Positions 35,801 through 48,440 of a DNA stretch of 64,000 nucleotides are shown piece by piece (position 1 is the stretch's first letter; each line of letters begins with the position of its first letter). The stretch comes from Ursus arctos (taxonomy: Eukaryota > Chordata > Mammalia > Carnivora > Ursidae): assembly GCF_023065955.2 (NCBI RefSeq), contig NW_026622764.1, positions 45,391,833-45,455,832 of the forward strand, read 5' to 3'. The notes under the pieces are model-generated. The model was not told the origin of the DNA. It saw only the letters and a list, made by a program, of their open reading frames with translations, and ran no database searches. Made by a program: the position numbers and the translations under genes.

Positions 35801-38680
35801 AATCAGAACTACTCAGTTTGGTGTTCAAAACCCTCCATAATCTTACCCAAATAAATTATTTAGGCAGTTCTGGCATATAAAAAATAATAAATTTGAACAA
35901 GTAAAATTTGTACACTTTCTTTCCAAGTAAATCTCTTTGCAGTCTTTACGAAAATGGCAGCAACCTTCTAACTGAACCCTAAAATTCCTTTAGAATGATA
36001 TTAATTACTTGAGTCCATTGGAGAATATGGAACCTGCTAGTTGGGATCACAACACGTCTGCCCAAAAGAGAGAACAACTTGAATCTGAGAGAGTGTCATC
36101 CTAACCTTAAATTTTTAGGTGACTTATTTTAATTTTACTGGCTCAGATGAGTATGTTCCTTCATCTAAAATTAACTAGCATTAAAGCCCAAGGTCCAATA
36201 AAAAATGGAATAAAATTTAGCTATTTGATTTAGCAAATTTCTAATAAAAGAGGTATTTTAGTGTTTATTCACTGAATTGATAGAAATGTACATGATCATA
36301 AAAGAAAATTACCTAGTTAATTATCATTGTAAATATGGTCATTGTAATAAGTATTATAGCAAAATAGAAAAATTATTAAGTTAAAAGTACTTGGCAAATA
36401 AAAACTTCTTATCTATTGGGAATGATGCTTTTACGATTAAAAACATATATATCTGCACATAATTTTACATAAAATTCCAAACATAAATTATCCATTGTAA
36501 GATTAATCATTTATTTTAAAATTTCATAGTCTAACATATAATAACTCATTGATCTACTGATTATCCATAAACATAAAGGTGGTATCTATGTGAACCGTGT
36601 ATTTGAGAGATAACTGTGATTTAAACAAAAAATATAGTTAGTATTATTATTTTAAAACACACACATAAAATGATTATATTACCTATAATCATTCTCTTAT
36701 GTTAAAAAGCAAAGAAATATATATGTGCAAAAATAGGAAAAGATTATATTCAGTGAACTCCAGAAACTGAGTTTTAAACTGAAGAGTTTTATTGTAGCAT
36801 ATATGTGGATGGAAAATACTCACAAGCTTCACTATCTTAATAATAAAAATATGAATCTTGAAATGATGAGATAATTCGTAATAGTCAGGTAACTATCAAC
36901 AAAGAACTACAACTAAAAAGGCCAGCATATATATGCACCCTCTGTACCCATGATGAAAAAACACATTCCCATACCAAATGGAAATGAATGGAAGGAGGCT
37001 TACCTAAGGACCAAAATCTTCTGGAACTATTTAGTGGATGTAAAAATAAAGGCCTAATCCACCTTACAACAGCTTTTGGGTTTCCTGACACTCAGTCCTA
37101 GCTCCCAGATGACTCTGTTTCACGTTAGTAGACAGTCATGAAGTACAGGTGTGTGCACAGGTGTGTACATGCATGTGCACATGAGCAGAGAGTCCACGTC
37201 AGATTAAGAGAGAGAGATTTTTAAGAACACATAAAATAATGTGCAGAAATTTACATTCTAAAAGCCAAAATGTTTCTTTGATATAAATGTTATCCTTAAA
37301 TTTAATTTTAATTTTCACAGAATTGAAAAATAAAACTTTTTCCCAATTGTTTTTAATTTAATGAACGTGAAATCACAACTATTTAAGGATAACAGGGATG
37401 ATTTTATATACGTATTTTATATACGCATATGTACATGCACTCACTTTGTCAAACTTTCCCCCACCCTCCCCCAAATCAGAAATAAGTAAAACTCCCCTCA
37501 CTGTGACATTATCTGTTTAAGGACTTTACTTGTATTTTCTCTCCAATTTCCATTCATTTCCATACAGAAATAATGCAACCTTTTCTCTTTTTCTGGCATG
37601 AGTAAAGCAACACAAATAAATATAACAGTAATTGTTAGATTGCTATAACATACATGTATATTTTTCAAGCACCACAAAAACCTGATATAGCAATTTTCTC
37701 TACTGGCTTGTTTCCCTTGTGTAGAAATGAAACTGCTCAGAAACCAATCAAATATCTCAAAAGCATTCAAATGACTCGGGCTTGGACTATATACAACCCA
37801 GACATAGAAACATAAAACATGATGAACTAAAATTTCACCTGAGATAGATACTCCTTTCTGTCTTTCACTTAATCCATCCAGTTATTTCAAATTTCAATGT
37901 GTTTTCCCAGATTATCTGAGTCACATCCAGAGCATACTTCAAAATTAAAAGATATTGACAAAATTTATCAAGTTCAGGGGATTTTAATTTTGAGCTTCAC
38001 TAGCTGTTACAATGGACAGGAACTGGGTTCTGCCCTGCCTTTAGAAATCTGTATTAGGGTGATGTGTACAGATTTTACAAAGTCATGTGTAAAGAACTCT
38101 TTGATATATTTCCATAAAACAACACTTCTAATATGGAGAGTAATTGCTGTCCAAAGTGAAAGAAGAATTTGTGGGCCCAGTTTCTCAGGTGAAACACAGT
38201 TTCCTCTTTGGGCTGCAACAGTCATATAGCTTGCTCTGTACCCACAACCAACATCCAAGGAAAATAATCAATCCCCTTTCTTATACCAGCTTTCTCTCCA
38301 GTCCACCAATTTCTTCCCTCGCATTTCCTACACTCATGCCAAAGTGAAATTTGTATAAGCGGTGATTCTTTTTTACGTTAAATAATTAAGAATTGGACCA
38401 CTTAAACTCATGGAAGAACAATAAATGTGAAAAACCTCGATATAAATGAATATTTAGATTCTCTCTTCAACCCTTAATGTTACACAGCTCTTCCTGAAAT
38501 ACTAATAGTACTGACGTACAGGTAATAGAATAAATTCCTTATTTGCTATGCTACTTTCCTTTAAAGAAATAAAGTCTACAAGTTCTGCATTTATGTGTGT
38601 CTAGTCTTACGAGTGCCATCATCTAACAAGTAAAATTCGGATCACAGAGAAGAAAGCTAGCAGATGAAGAAATTGCTCAC
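35801..38680. other. PCDH17 intron, unique AT-rich DNA
   Basis: No recognised exon or repeat apart from simple sequence (short GTGTGC-type runs around 37147-37185). Confidence 0.45.
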
Positions 38681-38764
38681 CTGGAGGAAGCAGATCAACA
38701 GACTGAAGTCTGGTTGTGATGGTGTGTAGGGTGAGGATAGCAAAGGAAAGCAAAGTCGGGAATG
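38681..38764 (-). other. Exon-like segment with matching splice sites
   Basis: On the minus strand an acceptor-like TATTTTTCAAG precedes 84 bases that end CTCCAG followed by a strong donor GTGAGC. The length is a multiple of three. If joined before the PCDH17 terminal exon, the phase fits and the frame has no stop: it would add 28 residues, many hydrophobic (for example LLSFAILTL). No homology to PCDH17 or another protein is recognised, and an open frame of this length is common by chance. Confidence 0.25.
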
Positions 38765-39983
38765 CTTGAAAAATAAAATATTTTTAGTTAACAAATAGAA
38801 AAACCAAGTGGGAAAAAAGGGCCAATTGAATCACGAATCCTTCTCTATTGATTGCAATTTTTATAATAAAATCCGTTAGATTGATCAATCCCTAAAAGAA
38901 ACAGTCATTGGTATTTCCCCAGATATGTAAAACTTAGTGTTATTGGAAGAAAATCACTTTGGGGGAGTATTTCAGTTTAGACAAGAGAGAAACAATGCAA
39001 AGTAACTATATAAATGCGTACGTCAATGGGAGAGATACTCTTGTGATGATGGATTTATTTATCCCACATAAAATAAAAACTCTTCTGTAATAGTGGGTAG
39101 AAGATGTAAATAAGCAGGCCACCCAATCAGTTGCAGACTGTCTGTTCTTTAATATCTCTAGAGAACAAGGCTTTAATAAAAATGTTCACTGGTAGTGAAA
39201 TTTCAACGTGTACTGTCTGGAACTTGAAACGACAGACTATTTGAAATTTAGCTCTTCAGTCAGTCACTGAGAAACCCTCAATTTTTAAAAACGTATTGAC
39301 TTTAGTAATGAGAAATATATATATTTCTGTAACAATTTCAACTCTTTTTTTACCCAACGTATGTTATTTTTATAAAATTAAAAGAAATGCTGCATTTTGT
39401 TTTTGTTTTGCTTTTTAAGCACCTTTAACTTAGGCAGATATGGATGTATAATTGATCAGTTTCTTAGACAAAAAAAGAGAACACTTTGTTTGCATCTAAA
39501 TGCAAAGTGAATATATGAAATCGATTGCTATCTAAAAGTCCTACCAAAAAAAAAAAAAAAGGATGTTGGTGAGCAAAGTAGCTTTATTTTTTAAATAGTC
39601 TCATTTTCTTATTTTCAACCTTTATTCAACATCTGTTGTTTGCCCCTCCCCTGGAATGTAATTATGCAGGATTCCAATGTAAAACAGGTTGAGCAGTTAA
39701 TAACAGGCAGCTCAAACATTTTTCCACACTGTTGCCTTGCAGATGTTTTCTTTCATTTTTTTCTTTTCTCCCCTGGCTTTGTGTTTAATTTGTGTATGTT
39801 TCTCTCCTATTCTTAAAGTATATTCCCACAACAGATGGAAACACCTGAAAATAAGTCTGCCTCATGCACATGTTTAAATGATGCCTATTGTGATATTTAA
39901 CACAGAAAAGAGAATACAGAATATATAGAATATTGGTTTACAGAAAAAAATAATTAATCTGTAAGTCACCTTGTTACTATATT
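38765..39983. other. PCDH17 intron, unique DNA
   Basis: An A run lies at 39546-39560. Nothing else recognised. Confidence 0.4.
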
Positions 39984-39997
39984 CAATTTAAAATTCT

Positions 39998-40196
39998 TTT
40001 TTTTTTTTTAAAGATTTTATTTATTTAACAGAGAGAGAGAGACAGCCAGCAAGAGAGGGAACACAGGCAGGGGCAGTGGGAGAGGAAGAAGCAGGCTCCC
40101 AGCGGAGGAGCCTGATGTGGGGCTCGATCCCAGGACTCCGGGACCATGCCCTGAGCCGAAGGCAGATGCTTAACAACTAAGCCACCCAGGTGCCCC
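39998..40196 (-). repeat. CAN-SINE, young
   Basis: Reverse-strand copy with a long T tract, GAGAGAGAGA, 'gtggggctcgatcccaggac' and the GCCACCCAGGTGCCCC end. Exact 14-bp target duplication CAATTTAAAATTCT at 39984-39997 and 40197-40210. Confidence 0.96.
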
Positions 40197-40574
40197 CAAT
40201 TTAAAATTCTGAAGAAACAATCTAGTTTTTGCCAAAGACATATAAGGAAAATTTATAGTCTACAACCTTCATTTATTCTTATTTTGTTACCATTTGTCTT
40301 TTTAGCGTTTGACATGATTCTCTCAAGTTTTCAGTCCTACCAGAAATTGGACTTTTTTTCTATCCACTGACTATTTTACTATGCAAAAGGCACTTTACAT
40401 TCACTTGATAATAATCCAAACTCAGTAATCAATATCTAACATATTTTAGATATGTTCAAAGCATAGTATATATTTTTAAAATAATATAACAAGAACCATA
40501 TAAGGTATAGAACTCTTTTGTTCAGAAAAATACATTTCATTGAAATTAAAGGGGGGAAAAACAGATATAGGCTG

Positions 40575-40992
40575 TGTACTGGGTTGGATATTGTCCCCCA
40601 GTAGTCATGTCCACCCGGAACATTAGAATATGACCTTATTTGGAAAGAGGGTCCTTGCAAATGTAATTACTTAAGATGAAGTCATACAGAATTAGAGTGG
40701 GCCCTAATCCAAAGTATGATGTTCTTAAAAGAAAACTGAGACACAGAGACAGCTATATAAAGAAAATGCCTTGTGAGGATAGAAGTAGAGATTGGAGTAT
40801 TATGTCTAGCATTGCTGCAACCACCAGAAGTAGCTGGAGGCAAGGAAGGATCCTCCTTGAGAGCCATTAGAGAGCCTGGACCTGATGATACCTTGATTTT
40901 GGGCTTCTGGCCTCCAGAACTGGGAGAGAATAAATTTCTGTTATTTTAAGCCACCCAGTATATTATGTTGTCATGGCAGCTCTCCAATACTG
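40575..40992 (+). repeat. 5' LTR of the MaLR element (MLT1C-like)
   Basis: Contains 'gaccttatttggaaagaggg', 'agtgggccctaatccaaa', 'cttctggcctccagaactgg' and AATAAATTTCTGTTATTTTA, the MLT1C-type order with the LTR polyadenylation signal. Confidence 0.82.
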
Positions 40993-42318
40993 ATTTTGGG
41001 ATCCGGAAGTGATGCACTGTTGGAACAAATACCTAAAAATGTGGAAGTGACTTTGGAACTGGGTAATGGTAACATGCTGGAAGACTTTTGAGATGCATGA
41101 GTTTTAAAAGGCTAGACTGCCTTGAGGAGACTATTGGAAGAAATACAGACATCAAAAAGCTTAACGATTCTGCTCAGAGCTCAGTAAGAAGTGAGATGAG
41201 CTAGAGAGAAAGTATCTATCATCTCTGAGGATATACTTGTGGCTTTATCATCAAGAACAGAAAGTACATAGAAATATGAATGTTAAAGGTGTTTCTCATA
41301 AGGTCTCAGATGGAAATGTTATTGGACAGTGGAAAGAGATCCTGGTTATAAAGGGGCAGGAAACTTGGCCAAATTGTTGGGTGAAAAGGAGAAATTGTAA
41401 TTTGGATATTCAGCTAAAGAGCTTTCTGAGCAAAGTGTAGTAGATGCGGCTTGATTCCTCCTTTCTGGCTATAGTAAAACGTGAGAGCAAAGAGATCAAT
41501 TAAGGAATGAACTTTCAAGCAAAAAGAAACTAAACCTGATTTGGAAAATTTTCTGCCTATCCAGATAAGAAGCTCTGGAAACAAGGACAAGGGTGTGGCT
41601 AGACAGCCGTTTTCTATAGAGATGAAGGTGTGATTTATGGATCTGATCAACCACCATAAGAGAAGTCAGGATTAGAGATGAGCTTACTGAGGAAAGATCT
41701 GTGGAGAACACGCTTTTCTAATGATGTGGATCCCCTCAACCTCCACAGAAGGCAAACGGTCATTGACAGTTTTATGTAACACTGCTAATGTGGACTGAAA
41801 AGGACAGAGATGAGACAAAATGAAGGAAAAGTAAAGTACAGCCACAGCTACGGGGACCAGGAGGGGTGGGTTACTGCCCCAGAGGGTCATGAGGGCTTAG
41901 AGCACAGAGCATCAGGACACAGAGGAATTACTCTCGGGCCTTGAAACCTAATGGAATTTGTCCTGCTGTATTGCCAACTTCCTTTAGATTAGTAACCCCT
42001 TTATTCCTTCCATTTTCTCCCATTTAGAATGAGAATGTCTACCCTTTGCTTGTTCCACCGTTGTATTTTGGAAACAGGTCATTTCTTTTCCAGTTTGATA
42101 GGTCTGTGAAAGCAGAGGAATGTTGCCCAGAGGAATGTTGCCCAGAGTCTCACCTACACCTGATTTAGGTACTGAGATGTGAGACTTTTTTAGTTGCTAT
42201 TTAGATGAGCTATGGGACTTAGAGTTATGCTAGAAAGAGTTAAGACATTTGGATGATATTGGGAGGGGGTAGATGGATTCTGTAAATGGGACAGCTGTGA
42301 ATTTGGGGGTCCAGAGGG

Positions 42319-42755
42319 TAGACTGGGTTGAATACTGCTCCTGCAAAATTCATGTACACCTAGAAAATCAGAATGTGACCTTATTTAGAAATAGGGTCTT
42401 TGCAGAGAGAATTACTTAAGATGAAGTCAGTTAAGTTATTATTAGTGTGGGCCTAAATCCTACGACTGCCCTCCTTATAAGAAGAGAAACAAGAGACAGT
42501 CATATAAGAAGAACACCATATGACCATGGAAGTAGAAATGGGAGTGATTTGTCTACAATTGCTGGCAACCACAAAAAAGCTAGGGACAGGCAAAGTATCC
42601 TTGTCTAGAGCTGTGAGAGAGTTATAGCCCTGCTAATACTTTAATCTTGGACTTCTAGCCTGCAGGACTGCAAGAGAATAAATTTCTGTATGTTTTTTTT
42701 TTTTAATCATTGAATTAGTAGTATTTTGTTACAGCAGCCCTAGGAAACTAATACA
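42319..42755 (+). repeat. 3' LTR of the MaLR element (MLT1C-like)
   Basis: Repeats the order of the 5' LTR: 'gaccttatttagaaataggg', 'gtgtgggcctaaatcctac', 'cttctagcctgcaggactgc', AATAAATTTCTG, and the end 'agcagccctaggaaactaat'. A T run interrupts it near 42692. Confidence 0.82.
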
Positions 42756-43028
42756 GATAGTCAAAAAAGAAAAAAGAAGAAAGAACAAACAACCTTCAAA
42801 ATATAAAATACCCAGATGGCAAAAAATCACTGTGGAGAATGACAATGGGGCAAATTAAAAAGTACATTCCTCAAAAGTAAAACAAGATTGATATGAATGA
42901 ATTAAAATGTTGTCTTCTATATTATGGTTCATAAATAAACTAAATTTGACATAAGCGATGGGTCCATATACCAGTAAAATTGATGCCGCCGAGTATAGGC
43001 TTAACTGAAATCACCCAGGAAAAATATA

Positions 43029-43049
43029 TCTGTGTGTGTGTGTGTGTGT
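43029..43049 (+). repeat. Short (TG)n microsatellite
   Basis: About ten TG dinucleotides. Confidence 0.9.
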
Positions 43050-43096
43050 AAGATTATCCATATCTTATGAAGTACTTCGAAATAGAGTATTTTCTT

Positions 43097-43305
43097 TAAA
43101 AAAAGAAAAATATTTTATTTATTTGAGAGAGAGGCATAGAGAGTGAGAGAGAAAGGGCAGCAGGGAGAGGGGGAAGCAGGCTCCCTGGGGAGCAGGGAGC
43201 CAGAGGCAGAGCAGGGAGCCCGAGGCAGGGCTTGATTCCAGGGCTCAGGGATCATGATCCGAGCCAAAGGCAGACACTCAACCGACTGAGCCACCCAGGG
43301 TCCCC
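43097..43305 (-). repeat. CAN-SINE with an internal duplication
   Basis: Reverse-strand SINE ending GAGCCACCCAGGGTCCCC. Exact 18-bp target duplication GAAATAGAGTATTTTCTT at 43079-43096 and 43306-43323. A GCAGGGAGCC(C/A)GAGGCAG-type block occurs twice at about 43190-43230, lengthening this copy. Confidence 0.96.
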
Positions 43306-43803
43306 GAAATAGAGTATTTTCTTAAAATGCCTGCAAATTAATAGCTCCCCGTGCTTATTTCCTAAGATTGCTAAGACTTCTCTCCTTAGTTTCTATTTCT
43401 TTTGATTTTTATGTATACTAATCACATTTTCAGTACCATGTGTATGGCAACTTTGCTTAAAATTTCCATGCATACTAGTGGGCTCCTAGACAAAAAGTGA
43501 CTGTAGGCATGTGCACGTACGTGCATGAGTATTGGATTAACAAATAAGAAAAAGTCTCTTGTAAGGAGAAAACTTATTTCCATATATGTAAATATGGCTA
43601 AAATACATGTATGTTTTTAGTCAGAAACTTAGCATTATCTGAAGGCATATATCAATAAATTTTTCCACTTTTTTGGGAAAATGAATGCATAAACATTAAA
43701 ATAGTCAATTTCTACACTTGCATGGGCAGTATTTGCCTTGATTTTTCATTTAAGTGGGAAAAAATAAGGCAGAAATATATTTCCCTTAAGAAATAGGATA
43801 CTA

Positions 43804-43981
43804 GGGGCCCTTGGGTGGCGCAGTCAGTTAAGTGTCCGCCTTTGGCTCGGGTCATGATCTTGGAGTCCTGGGATAGAGCCCCACATCAGGCTCCCTGCTC
43901 GATAGGGAGTCTGCTTCTCCCTCTGCCTCTCCCTGATGCTTATACTCTCTGCCAAATAAATAAATAAAATCTTAAAAAAAA
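43804..43981 (+). repeat. CAN-SINE
   Basis: Starts GGGGCCCTTGGGTGGCGCAG and ends with an AAATAAATAAATAAAATCTT tail. Target duplication AGAAATAGGATACTA (43789-43803) and AGAAATATGATACTA (43982-43996). Confidence 0.95.
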
Positions 43982-44161
43982 AGAAATATGATACTAAATT
44001 TCACCAAAATATACTGCACATTAGAAAAGTTATATGCATTATTAGCAAAAGCATTTCTTTTTAAGTTAATTTAGTACATACACACACAAATATTATCTTT
44101 CTTTGGGGCTTTATGTCCCAGGATATTAACATTAAATCATCTTTTTTCTGTAAATACTTAC

Positions 44162-44487
44162 TTTAGTCCTTTTGGGCTATTCTAACAAACTACCATAGAC
44201 TGGGTGATTATAAACAACAGAAATTTATTTTTCACAGTCCTGGAGGCTAAGAAAAAGTCCAAAATCCAGCCACTTGCAGACTCAGTGTTTTTGGAGAGGA
44301 CCCACTTCTCAGTTCACAGAAGGCTGTCTTTTCTCACATGGTGGAGGGGGCTCTTTTATAAGGCCATGAATCCCATTCTCAACGGCTCCACCCTCATGAC
44401 CTAATTTTCTCCCCAAAGCGTCATACTGAAGATTAGGTTTCAGCATATGAACTTCGGAAGGACACAAACATTCAGTCTGTAGCAGCA
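44162..44487 (-). repeat. Solo MaLR LTR (MLT1A/MST-type)
   Basis: 'aactaccatagactgggtga', 'acaacagaaatttatttttc', 'cagtcctggaggctaag', 'cctcatgacctaattttctc' and 'ggacacaaacattcagtctg' are the reverse complement of an MLT1A/MST LTR. No partner LTR nearby. Confidence 0.82.
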
Positions 44488-44617
44488 CTCTACTTCATGA
44501 AAGGAAACAAATGCTGTAGGAGGGGAAAACAATAAATATCAAATAGCTCTACAAAGAAATGGAGCCAAATCTCATAACTGATCTGTTTTGGAACTACCTA
44601 AAAATGAAAAAATGTTT

Positions 44618-44720
44618 TATATATATACTACATATACACACACACACACATATATATATATAGTATCCAGTATGTATATATATATATATATGGTATCCAG
44701 TATATATATATTATATCTCA
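44618..44720. repeat. TA/CA simple repeat with an embedded GTATCCAGTAT motif
   Basis: Alternating TA and CA runs with two copies of GTATCCAGTATRTATATATA, a small compound tandem repeat. Confidence 0.85.
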
Positions 44721-46955
44721 GTGTATGTTAGTTACTGAGTATTCGTGTGCCCTTTGCAAGTGCAAAGACTAAGAATCGATCCAAGTTATGTATCTCTCAA
44801 AGTGATTGAATCTAATGGTGTGTAAAAACTGACATTAGTATCTTACACATAAATGCAAGAAATTTATCTCTTATTGTTTTGTTATACTGCTCACATTGAA
44901 TATTTCTGCCATGTTATTTTAGTTTCTTTAAATGAAAAATCAATGCATGCTTTATTGCAGCATTGCAAATTACCCCCTGCCACTTTTTTTCAAATAATGT
45001 CTTCTAAGTACCACGCTTACATCTTAGGTTTCAGTGGGTTCTTGGTAGGGATTTGAGTCACTGAGCTGGGCTTTACAATAGCAAAGAGCTATTAAATTAA
45101 TTTTTCCTTGCTATTTGGCTCTCAATCATTATGCTGACCCAGAAAAAGAATGCAAAATTAAATTTTAAAAACTGATTTATATTATCAGAACTATAATCAA
45201 AGGGAAACAATACTTGATACACTTTGGGTTTTCTACAAAAGTTCAGCTGACTATTAGATTGCTTTAGTGAGCAGATTTTATAATCTGTAATGCTTACCAA
45301 AAAGCCACAAAGGCATAATAGGCCATGTAATCATCATTATCTTTGACGATGGCTACAGAGAAGAGGAAAATCATTTAATCCATGTTACTTTGATGTCAAA
45401 ACAAAATGGTATAGTGAGAGGTACAGGCCGGGTTATGATTAAATTTCAGAGATTACAAACCTATGTAGCTGAATTCTCAGTCATTTTAGTCTTGAAATCA
45501 GAGGACAGGTATCTAAGAATATTAAAACATCCAACTAAGTCAGAAGAAAATCTTATCTGAAAATTCTCTGTGAATTTCCTTACTTTAACAATAATAACAA
45601 TGACAGTAAAAAGAAAAAGGTAAGTCAACATTCTTATTACGACAGAAAGCAAACATCAGTAGAGCACTGTGCAAGCTGAATTACTGAGCTTATATGTACG
45701 CACAAGTACAAATGAGTTATATTCTGAGAGTTTATTCCTTTTTCTGACTTTGGAATTCAAAATGCATTTTATTACCTTAAAAAGCCGTAGTAAAATAGAT
45801 TCTGAGTTTAGTTTACAAAAAACTGCTTAACTCGTAGGGTGGCTGACTATAGCACTAAGAATACTAATTCTAGCTTTAATTTGAAGTCCTAGCAACAAGG
45901 AACAATAAAACATACCAGGAAGTGGAGGAGGAACAGAGCTGCTTCCCTCCATCCCAGATGCTGAGAGTGATTCTATGAGGATGCATGAGGAAGAGTTCGT
46001 TTTCTTCCCATCTCCTTTGTTCTCTCTTCTGTATTTTCCTTCCATTTAACACACTTTCTCCACCCTTCAATTTATTAGACTTCACTTACTTTCCCAATCG
46101 AGAAATATCACGTGAGTTTATTTACTCCCTCAGTTTGCTATGCTCCCAAATTACCTAAAGATTTCTCCTCCCTCAAGAAAACTCTCTTTCCTGCCACATA
46201 GTTCATATCTGGTACAGGTTGTACATACAAATTTGAAAGCAACCTGATTAAATTTATCCAGATTCATGTGACTTAATACACCCCTAATTCTCCCAAAATT
46301 TACAGAAAAATAAGGCACCTTTTATGACCTTTTTAATGAATTTTTTGGCCAAAGAGTCCATGCCTTTACAAAAATAGTAACATTTACAAAACTAGTTAAC
46401 GGTCTCGTCTGTGAAAATTGATCACAGTAAACTGGAGACACAGAAACACGACCACGGCGGAACACAGCAATACCCACGTGCACCTGCATTCACGCAGATG
46501 CATACACACTTTTACAGAGAGACAGAAAGGCCAGTGTCACCTGGGAGCCTGCCAGCACCCCTGGCTGTGCCTGCTTCTAATAGCTATTTCCTTTCCCCAC
46601 TTTTTGAAGGCACAGTCAGCAGCAGGGGTTCAGAATGTGGCAAAGACAATGAGGAAGGGAGAGTGTTCTTCTGTGTATGTGGGTCATTTATAAATCAGGC
46701 ACTGCCTGTCTTGCTACACGCAGCTGCATGTGACGCTGCTGAGTTCTTTCACTACCAGAGAGCACAATGCAGGCAATGAGACAGCCCTACCAGCTCCGAC
46801 TCTAGCTATCTGCTCTGGGTGGGGAGTTGAAAATTTCAGTCTTTAAAACTGCATTCTCACAAATATAAATAATTTTTGGCAGTTAGAATAATGAGGAAGG
46901 GCAGAGATCGAATTTGGCAAACCCCATAGCTGGATGTAACGTCTTATGGTATTTG
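44721..46955. other. PCDH17 intron, unique DNA
   Basis: The plus-strand open frame of 122 codons at 46411-46779 has no recognisable domain or splice context and looks like chance. Confidence 0.4.
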
Positions 46956-46959
46956 TTCT

Positions 46960-47110
46960 GGATCAAATCGCTGCACTTCTATGTTCTTTCCCTTCCTTGT
47001 CTGCAAAATGGGGATATCCTCATTGGGCCGTGGGGAAGGTGATAGGAGCACATGCACGCAACGCACTTAGAACAGTTCACAGAAACCACTCGGGGAATGC
47101 TGCCGTTAAG
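46960..47110 (+). repeat. MIR SINE fragment
   Basis: 'ttgtctgcaaaatggggata', 'gcaacgcacttagaacagtt' and 'gggaatgctgccgtt' follow the 3' half of MIR. Confidence 0.7.
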
Positions 47111-48027
47111 TTGTAATGCCAGGGCAGTGCCGGCAAGTCAAAGAAAGTACAATACAATTTGTACACAAACTCAGTGTGAATGTGGAGCCTGCTGGAAGTG
47201 AAAGCCACTCATCTTGGGACTCGATGTTTGAGCATTACAGAGCAAAACATACCATTACTTTTGTCGCTTTTATTTTTAATATGTTCAATATAATACTTCT
47301 CACCCCAAATTCAAGCATCTAATGAATAAGACACATAATCTTTTGGGGTGGTATTAATTTACACAGTTGTGGTGAAAAGGCCATAAATATTTGATTCTTT
47401 CCCTCTAGGGCATTTTTGGAATGAATGGAGTCAGAATTTCAGAAACACTGATGTTCTGTCTCTACGCTTCTCTAAGAGGGAAATGTATTCAAGATACACA
47501 AAAATAGATAAGATACATTTTCCTGAAGAAGAAGATGACTAGATGGAAAACAATTTAAATCATGAATTTTCTGTTAAAACAAACATTATAAAACAGAAAA
47601 CAAAATTATGGGTGTTTTAAAATTAGAACTTGAGAATCCAATACGTCTGGCACTTGTGAGAGGTACGTATGCATTTCCTGTCCTCTGCTTTTTGGGATTC
47701 TTTAGTGGAAAAATCTAAGAAATACCAGAGAGGTAAAGGATTTGACCTGGGCCACACACAAATTAGAAGCAGAGTGACAGTTAGAACGATGTCCCATGTC
47801 TACCATACAGGTTTTTTTCCACTCTCTACTTCTATATTTATGTAAAAAAAATCAGGGATTCAAAGTACTACTGTCACAAGGCAATTCGATAAACTAGGAA
47901 AAGTGATGCTAGTTTTTGTTTCTCTTTGACTTTTTAATCAAGTTCCATTTTTAACAATTCTTTCCACCGTATTTTAATGCTGGGAGAAAATAATGAAGAA
48001 AGTTTATTTTTCATTTGACCTTTTTTT
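47111..48027. other. PCDH17 intron, unique DNA
   Basis: Nothing recognised. Confidence 0.4.
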
Positions 48028-48352
48028 TAAAGAGGTTATTTAAGTAATCTCTATACCCTCTGTGGGGTTCCAACTCACGACCCCAACCAAGATCAAGAGT
48101 TGCCTATTCTAGGGGCGCCTGGGTGGCACAGCGGTTAAGCGTTTGCCTTCGGCTCAGGGCGTGATCCCGGCGTTATGGGATCGAGCCCCACGTCAGGCTC
48201 CTCCGCTATGAGCCTGCTTCTTCCTCTCCCACTCCCCCTGCTTGTGTTCCCTCTCTCGCTGGCTGTCTCTATCTCTATCAGATAAATAAATAAAATCTTT
48301 AAAAAAAAAAAAAAGAGTTGCCTATTCTACCAACTGAACCGGCCAGACGTCC
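48028..48352 (-). repeat. Older short CAN-SINE, split by a younger one
   Basis: Left part: 'taagtaatctctataccctc' and 'ggttccaactcacgacccca'. Right part: 'accaactgaaccggccagac' and 'gtcccgg'. Rejoined across the younger SINE these give the tRNA-like end of a short reverse-strand carnivore SINE. Confidence 0.8.
48111..48313 (+). repeat. CAN-SINE, young, nested in an older SINE
   Basis: GGGGCGCCTGGGTGGCACAG head, 'tgatcccggcgttatgggat', AAATAAATAAAATCTTT tail and an A run. Exact 15-bp target duplication AGAGTTGCCTATTCT at 48096-48110 and 48314-48328. Confidence 0.97.
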
Positions 48353-48440
48353 CGGTTTGGGCTTCCATTCATTATTCACATATGGTTTATTAACATTCAA
48401 AGAAAGGATGACTCAAAAAAATACATCTTATTTAACTCTT

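Larger units (their letters stand above)
40575..42755 (+). mobile_element. MaLR retrotransposon with both LTRs (MLT1-type)
   Basis: Ancient ERVL-MaLR element, a non-autonomous LTR retrotransposon without an envelope gene. Two similar LTRs flank about 1.3 kb of internal sequence. The internal part contains 'gtgactttggaactgggtaa', 'ctcagatggaaatgttattg' and 'attcagctaaagagctttct', typical of MaLR interiors. Reading frames are short and broken; no functional product. Confidence 0.8.

Noticed and set aside
41237..41890. Short open frames within the MaLR interior
   Set aside because: MaLR interiors do not encode functional proteins and the frames are interrupted.
46411..46779. Plus-strand open frame of 122 codons
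   Set aside because: No known family features and low-complexity His/Thr-rich start; likely chance.
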